In this document: in pieces, positions 61,701 to 64,000 of the stretch | How the letters are laid out: each line of letters begins with the position of its first letter | How positions within the stretch are numbered: the first letter of the stretch is position 1 | NCBI RefSeq assembly: GCF_025145845.1 | Contig: NZ_CP102253.1 | Location: 1,178,001-1,242,000, forward strand | Origin: Alistipes shahii WAL 8301 | Lineage (GTDB): Bacteria; Bacteroidota; Bacteroidia; Bacteroidales; Rikenellaceae | Reading direction: 5' to 3' | Length of the DNA stretch: 64,000 bases | Made by a program: the position numbers and the translations under genes | Notes under the pieces: model-generated | Database searches by the model: none | Seen by the model: only the letters and a program-made list of their open reading frames with translations | Told to the model about the DNA's origin: nothing

Positions 61701-64000
61701 TGGCCCCGAACGTCTACGTCTCGGTGACCCTCGTCCAACCCCACGGCAACACGCTCAACGACGCGCCGATTAGGCTGTTCGGCGTTCTGCGGCTTCCGGT
61801 CGAGGACGCCGGCACGCGCCTGGCGCCCGTCGTCGAGATGCCCGAATCGGTGAAACCCGAGTCGGAAATCACGATCCGGGTCCGCGAGCGGAACGGCAGG
61901 CGGATGAGCTACGTGCTGGCGCTGGTCGACGAGGGGCTGCTGGGGCTGACGCGTTTCAGGACGCCCGACCCCTACCTCTATTTCAACGCCACCGAAGCGC
62001 TGGGCGTCCGCACGTGGGACCTGTTCGACCATGTCATCGGCGCCTACGGCGGCCGCATCGAGCAGCTGTTCGCCATCGGCGGCGACGCCGAGCAGCCGAA
62101 CACCGGAGCGCTCCGGGCGCAGCGGTTCAAACCCGTCGTGCGGTTCCTCGGCGCCGAGAAGCTGGGCGCCGGGAAGACCAACACCCACAAGATCGCGCTG
62201 CCGCCCTACTTCGGGTCGGTGCGCGTGATGGTCGTAGCGTCCAACGGCCGCGCCTTCGGCTCCGCGGCGAAGGAGGTCGCCGTGAAAAAACCGCTTCTGG
62301 TGCAGGCGACCCTGCCCCGCGTGGTCTCCACGGAGGAGGAGATCGAACTTCCGGTCACGGTCTTCGCCCTCGAAAAAGGGGTCGGCAAAACCGACGTCCG
62401 GGTGAGCGTGAACGAAGCGTTCTCCGTGGTCGGGCCGCAGAGCCGGAGCGTCGTCCTCGGCGACGAGGGCGAACAGGTCGTCACCTTCCGGCTCAAGGCG
62501 GGCCGGCAGACCGGAATCGGGAAGGTCCGCGTCACGGCGGCCTCTTCCGGCGACAACTCCGCCTCGGAGATCGAGATCGACGTGCGGGAGCCGAATCCCT
62601 ACGTCACGACCTCGGAAGAGCACATCCTCCAGCCGGGCGAAACGGTCTCCGTCAAGCCCCTGAAAGCCTCCGGAACGGCCCGTCTGGAGCTTTCGTCGAT
62701 TCCTCCGATCGACCTTTCGCGCCGCCTCGAATACCTCGTGCGCTACCCCCACGGCTGCATCGAGCAGATCACCTCGGGAGCCTTCCCGCAACTCTACCTA
62801 CACTCCATAGCCGAGTGCGACGAAGAGATGTTGCAGGACATCGACCGCAATATCAAGAGCGTCCTGTCGCGGCTGGGCGGCTATCAGCTCTCCAACGGCG
62901 CATTCGCCTACTGGAGCGGCGGAACTTCGCCTTCGGAGTGGGGCACGGCCTATGCGGTCCATTTCATGGCCGAAGCCGCGAAATACGGCTACGCCGTCGA
63001 CCGGACGACGCTCGAACGCGCACTCAAATACCTGCGCGGCAACACCTTCGACAATCCGCTGACGCTGGCTTACGCACAATACGTCCTCGCACTGGCCGGC
63101 ACGCCCGACCGGGGCGCCATGAACCGCCTGCGGGAGAGGTCGGCGCAGGCCGGCAGCGACGCGCGATGGCTGCTGGCCGCAGCCTACGCCCTCGACGGCA
63201 ACCGGAAGGTGGCCGAAGAGCTGACCGCACAGACCGCCGGCACGGCGGCTCCGAAGGCCGACCCCTACGACGGAACCTATAACAGTCCCGAACGGCAGAT
63301 GGCGATCGTGCTGATGACGCAGACGCTGCTCGGACAGCGCGAAGCGGCGTTCCGCACGGCCCTCAAAATGTCCGACATCCTGAAGAAGGACAAGTGGTTA
63401 AGTACGCAGTCGACGGCCTGGATGCTCAACACGCTGGCGAATTTCGCCTCCACGGGACAGACGGGGATCGACGCCCGGATCGGCCGGGAACCGATCCGAA
63501 GCGCCAAGTCGATCGCCTCCATGCCGCTCACCGCCCCAACCGAAGTGAGGAACACCGGCACGGGCAGCCTCCATCTGGTCGTGAGCCAGAGCTACACGCC
63601 CGGCAAGGGCGAGGAGGCGGAAGCCGCAAGCAGCCTGAAGATCGACGTCCGCTACCGGGACATGAACGGCGCGCCGCTCGACCCGCGGTCGGTCGCCGTG
63701 TCGACGGACTTCTACGCCGTGGTGACGGTCACGAACACCAGCGGCTACGAGCGTTACGCCGACCTGGCCCTGACGCACATCGTCCCGGCAGGCTGGGAGA
63801 TCACCTCCGAACGGGACCTTTCGACGGTCACCTACCAGGACATCCGCGACGACCGGGTTTTGAGCTACTTCGACCTCCGGAGCGGCGAAAGCAAGGAGAT
63901 CCCGATCAAACTCACGGCGACCTACAAGGGCCGCTACTACCTCCCCTCGGTCTGCTGCGAGGCGATGTACGACAACTCGGTGCGGGCGCTCCGGAAGGGC
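58772..64000 (+). CDS. Bacterial alpha-2-macroglobulin lipoprotein (3' end outside window)
   Basis: Open from the ATG at 58772 to the window edge, at least 1743 residues. Lipobox LSAAC (Cys18). A series of macroglobulin beta-sandwich domains runs to about residue 1250. The thioester motif PHGCIEQ has Cys1329 and comes just before the alpha/alpha toroid (TED; YQLSNGAFAYWSGG). The receptor-type domain follows near the end (SGYERYADLALTHIVPAGW). These proteins trap proteases in the periplasm and act with PBP1C in envelope defence and repair. The thioester is intact, so covalent trapping is expected. The C-terminus lies beyond 64,000. Confidence 0.92.
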   Translation, partial: MKPFRAALFALIVLLSAACSRPASDIVESSTNGLSGVRMPVQVTLREGVELAEDDLEDAVSFTPSADVEVSRLGVRTLRIVPKSPLKSDTRYKVALDASKLTGGKAKGVAEFEFSTPKLRFSYNPCWLQQSDDLKYYVLVGEMVSSDYAADDYVEQRLKIKGLLKPEVTWTHSEDGTVHKYRVENIPTRSDESYKLTLDFDLDPKRNVEMEVPRKGEYIVLDHTVQTEPLAVVVTFSEPLKPNQDFRNLIRFDPKFRTSVDRNRLYIYPETQLTGNYEVEISREVQNKAGRRLDESYTFTAALPSQAPAIRFTGKGSILPSSNRMSLLFESVNFARARVRVRKIFANNLLQFFQRNYYGDTYFSDMEYVSRIVRDTTIDLGDKASTRLDRTNSYSLDLSRLITDSRKSMYLLEIKGVDPLIPVESNDYDYYFGDYRTYAERSKVVIQSDIGIICKSSGDGELIVYTTDLVSARPKGSCKVRAYDRQNQQLAEAVTDSEGRAVLKCGDEPYTVLAEANGDAAFVRVERGAALSLSNFDVGGTTDTKGIKGYLFGERGVWRPGDEIYLTLIVASDNPLPENHPASLEFYNPNGQLVQSAVSSGSTDGIHTFKLRTTPASPTGIWRAKATFGGATFEKNIRVDAVKPNRMKIEMRLGDGQTVDAKEFTGRLTARWLHGAPAAGSKVTLQAQLSQIPTRFKGYPDYSFDDATKQFAPEEREIVSGTTGTDGALQLTTDRLSSLEGLSPGMLNGKFTVKVFEKSGDFSVDQQIAAVSPYNAYFGIGVTAQQSDWGEEYLDSKRDHALRLVLLDARGRPATGTEEATVTVYRMSSYWWWDASSAASQARYAKSALNAQYKTLRATLSNGTGQVTMRWSAGDYGYYLIRVTGARQAHSATCVVCVSSSDHRGGISSVTDAATRLAIARDKDKYVPGDKAKITIPSSPGARALVSVESGSFVRESRWIACTDRQTSFEIPVREGMAPNVYVSVTLVQPHGNTLNDAPIRLFGVLRLPVEDAGTRLAPVVEMPESVKPESEITIRVRERNGRRMSYVLALVDEGLLGLTRFRTPDPYLYFNATEALGVRTWDLFDHVIGAYGGRIEQLFAIGGDAEQPNTGALRAQRFKPVVRFLGAEKLGAGKTNTHKIALPPYFGSVRVMVVASNGRAFGSAAKEVAVKKPLLVQATLPRVVSTEEEIELPVTVFALEKGVGKTDVRVSVNEAFSVVGPQSRSVVLGDEGEQVVTFRLKAGRQTGIGKVRVTAASSGDNSASEIEIDVREPNPYVTTSEEHILQPGETVSVKPLKASGTARLELSSIPPIDLSRRLEYLVRYPHGCIEQITSGAFPQLYLHSIAECDEEMLQDIDRNIKSVLSRLGGYQLSNGAFAYWSGGTSPSEWGTAYAVHFMAEAAKYGYAVDRTTLERALKYLRGNTFDNPLTLAYAQYVLALAGTPDRGAMNRLRERSAQAGSDARWLLAAAYALDGNRKVAEELTAQTAGTAAPKADPYDGTYNSPERQMAIVLMTQTLLGQREAAFRTALKMSDILKKDKWLSTQSTAWMLNTLANFASTGQTGIDARIGREPIRSAKSIASMPLTAPTEVRNTGTGSLHLVVSQSYTPGKGEEAEAASSLKIDVRYRDMNGAPLDPRSVAVSTDFYAVVTVTNTSGYERYADLALTHIVPAGWEITSERDLSTVTYQDIRDDRVLSYFDLRSGESKEIPIKLTATYKGRYYLPSVCCEAMYDNSVRALRKG

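Overview
The window comes from a member of the Bacteroidota, most likely a gut organism of the Alistipes/Rikenellaceae kind. The evidence is two polysaccharide utilisation loci (PULs) with SusC/SusD pairs, a hybrid two-component system, S-type sulfatases, Bacteroidetes-type promoters (TAnnTTTG at -7, sometimes TTTG about 19 bp upstream) and a Bacteroides-style mobilizable element. The genus is an inference from protein style and base composition, not a match.

Region 1 (1 to about 8,890) is the right part of an integrated mobilizable element; its left end lies outside the window. All genes read on the minus strand. In transcription order they are: a tyrosine integrase; an AbiEi/AbiEii antitoxin-toxin pair joined to a two-pass membrane protein; a MerR-like HTH (excisionase-type) protein; a primase-helicase ATPase; a toprim primase that has lost one base near its 3' end; a relaxosome accessory protein; a MOBP-like relaxase; and a coiled-coil protein cut by the window edge. 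An iteron-like cluster of TGTAAG motifs lies between helicase and primase. The element ends beside what looks like the 3' end of a tRNA (probably tRNA-Leu) followed by a hairpin terminator.

Region 2 (about 9,116 to 29,392) is PUL 1, of moderate GC. A divergent LacI-family regulator and a 34-bp perfect palindrome control a long minus-strand operon: sodium/solute symporter, FAD-dependent oxidoreductase, SusC, SusD, an IS982-type insertion sequence, an FN3 plus endonuclease/exonuclease/phosphatase lipoprotein, a tandem FISUMP lipoprotein, a protein that fuses an alpha/alpha-toroid glycosidase-like part to a glycerophosphodiesterase, and a GH36 alpha-galactosidase. Two separate phosphodiesterase folds beside an alpha-galactosidase suggest a galactosylated, phosphodiester-containing glycan as substrate. 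This combination is the least familiar system in the window.

Region 3 (29,468 to 56,250) is PUL 2, visibly richer in GC. It has a PL8 chondroitin/hyaluronan-type lyase on the minus strand. On the plus strand are a GH88 unsaturated glucuronyl hydrolase, SusC, SusD, two surface lipoproteins, two heparinase II/III-fold lyases, an alpha/alpha-fold lipoprotein of unknown activity and a hybrid two-component regulator. Three Ser-type sulfatases and an aldose 1-epimerase complete it. The set fits uptake, depolymerisation and desulfation of sulfated glycosaminoglycans. A 12-bp direct repeat spaced 21 bp in the PL8/GH88 intergenic region is a good candidate operator for the AraC domain of the regulator. 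The regulator carries a G9 tract exactly between kinase and receiver domains.

Region 4 (56,275 to 64,000) is chromosomal: a penicillin-binding protein 1C and a divergent alpha-2-macroglobulin lipoprotein that runs off the window, the widespread pbpC/yfhM-type pairing.
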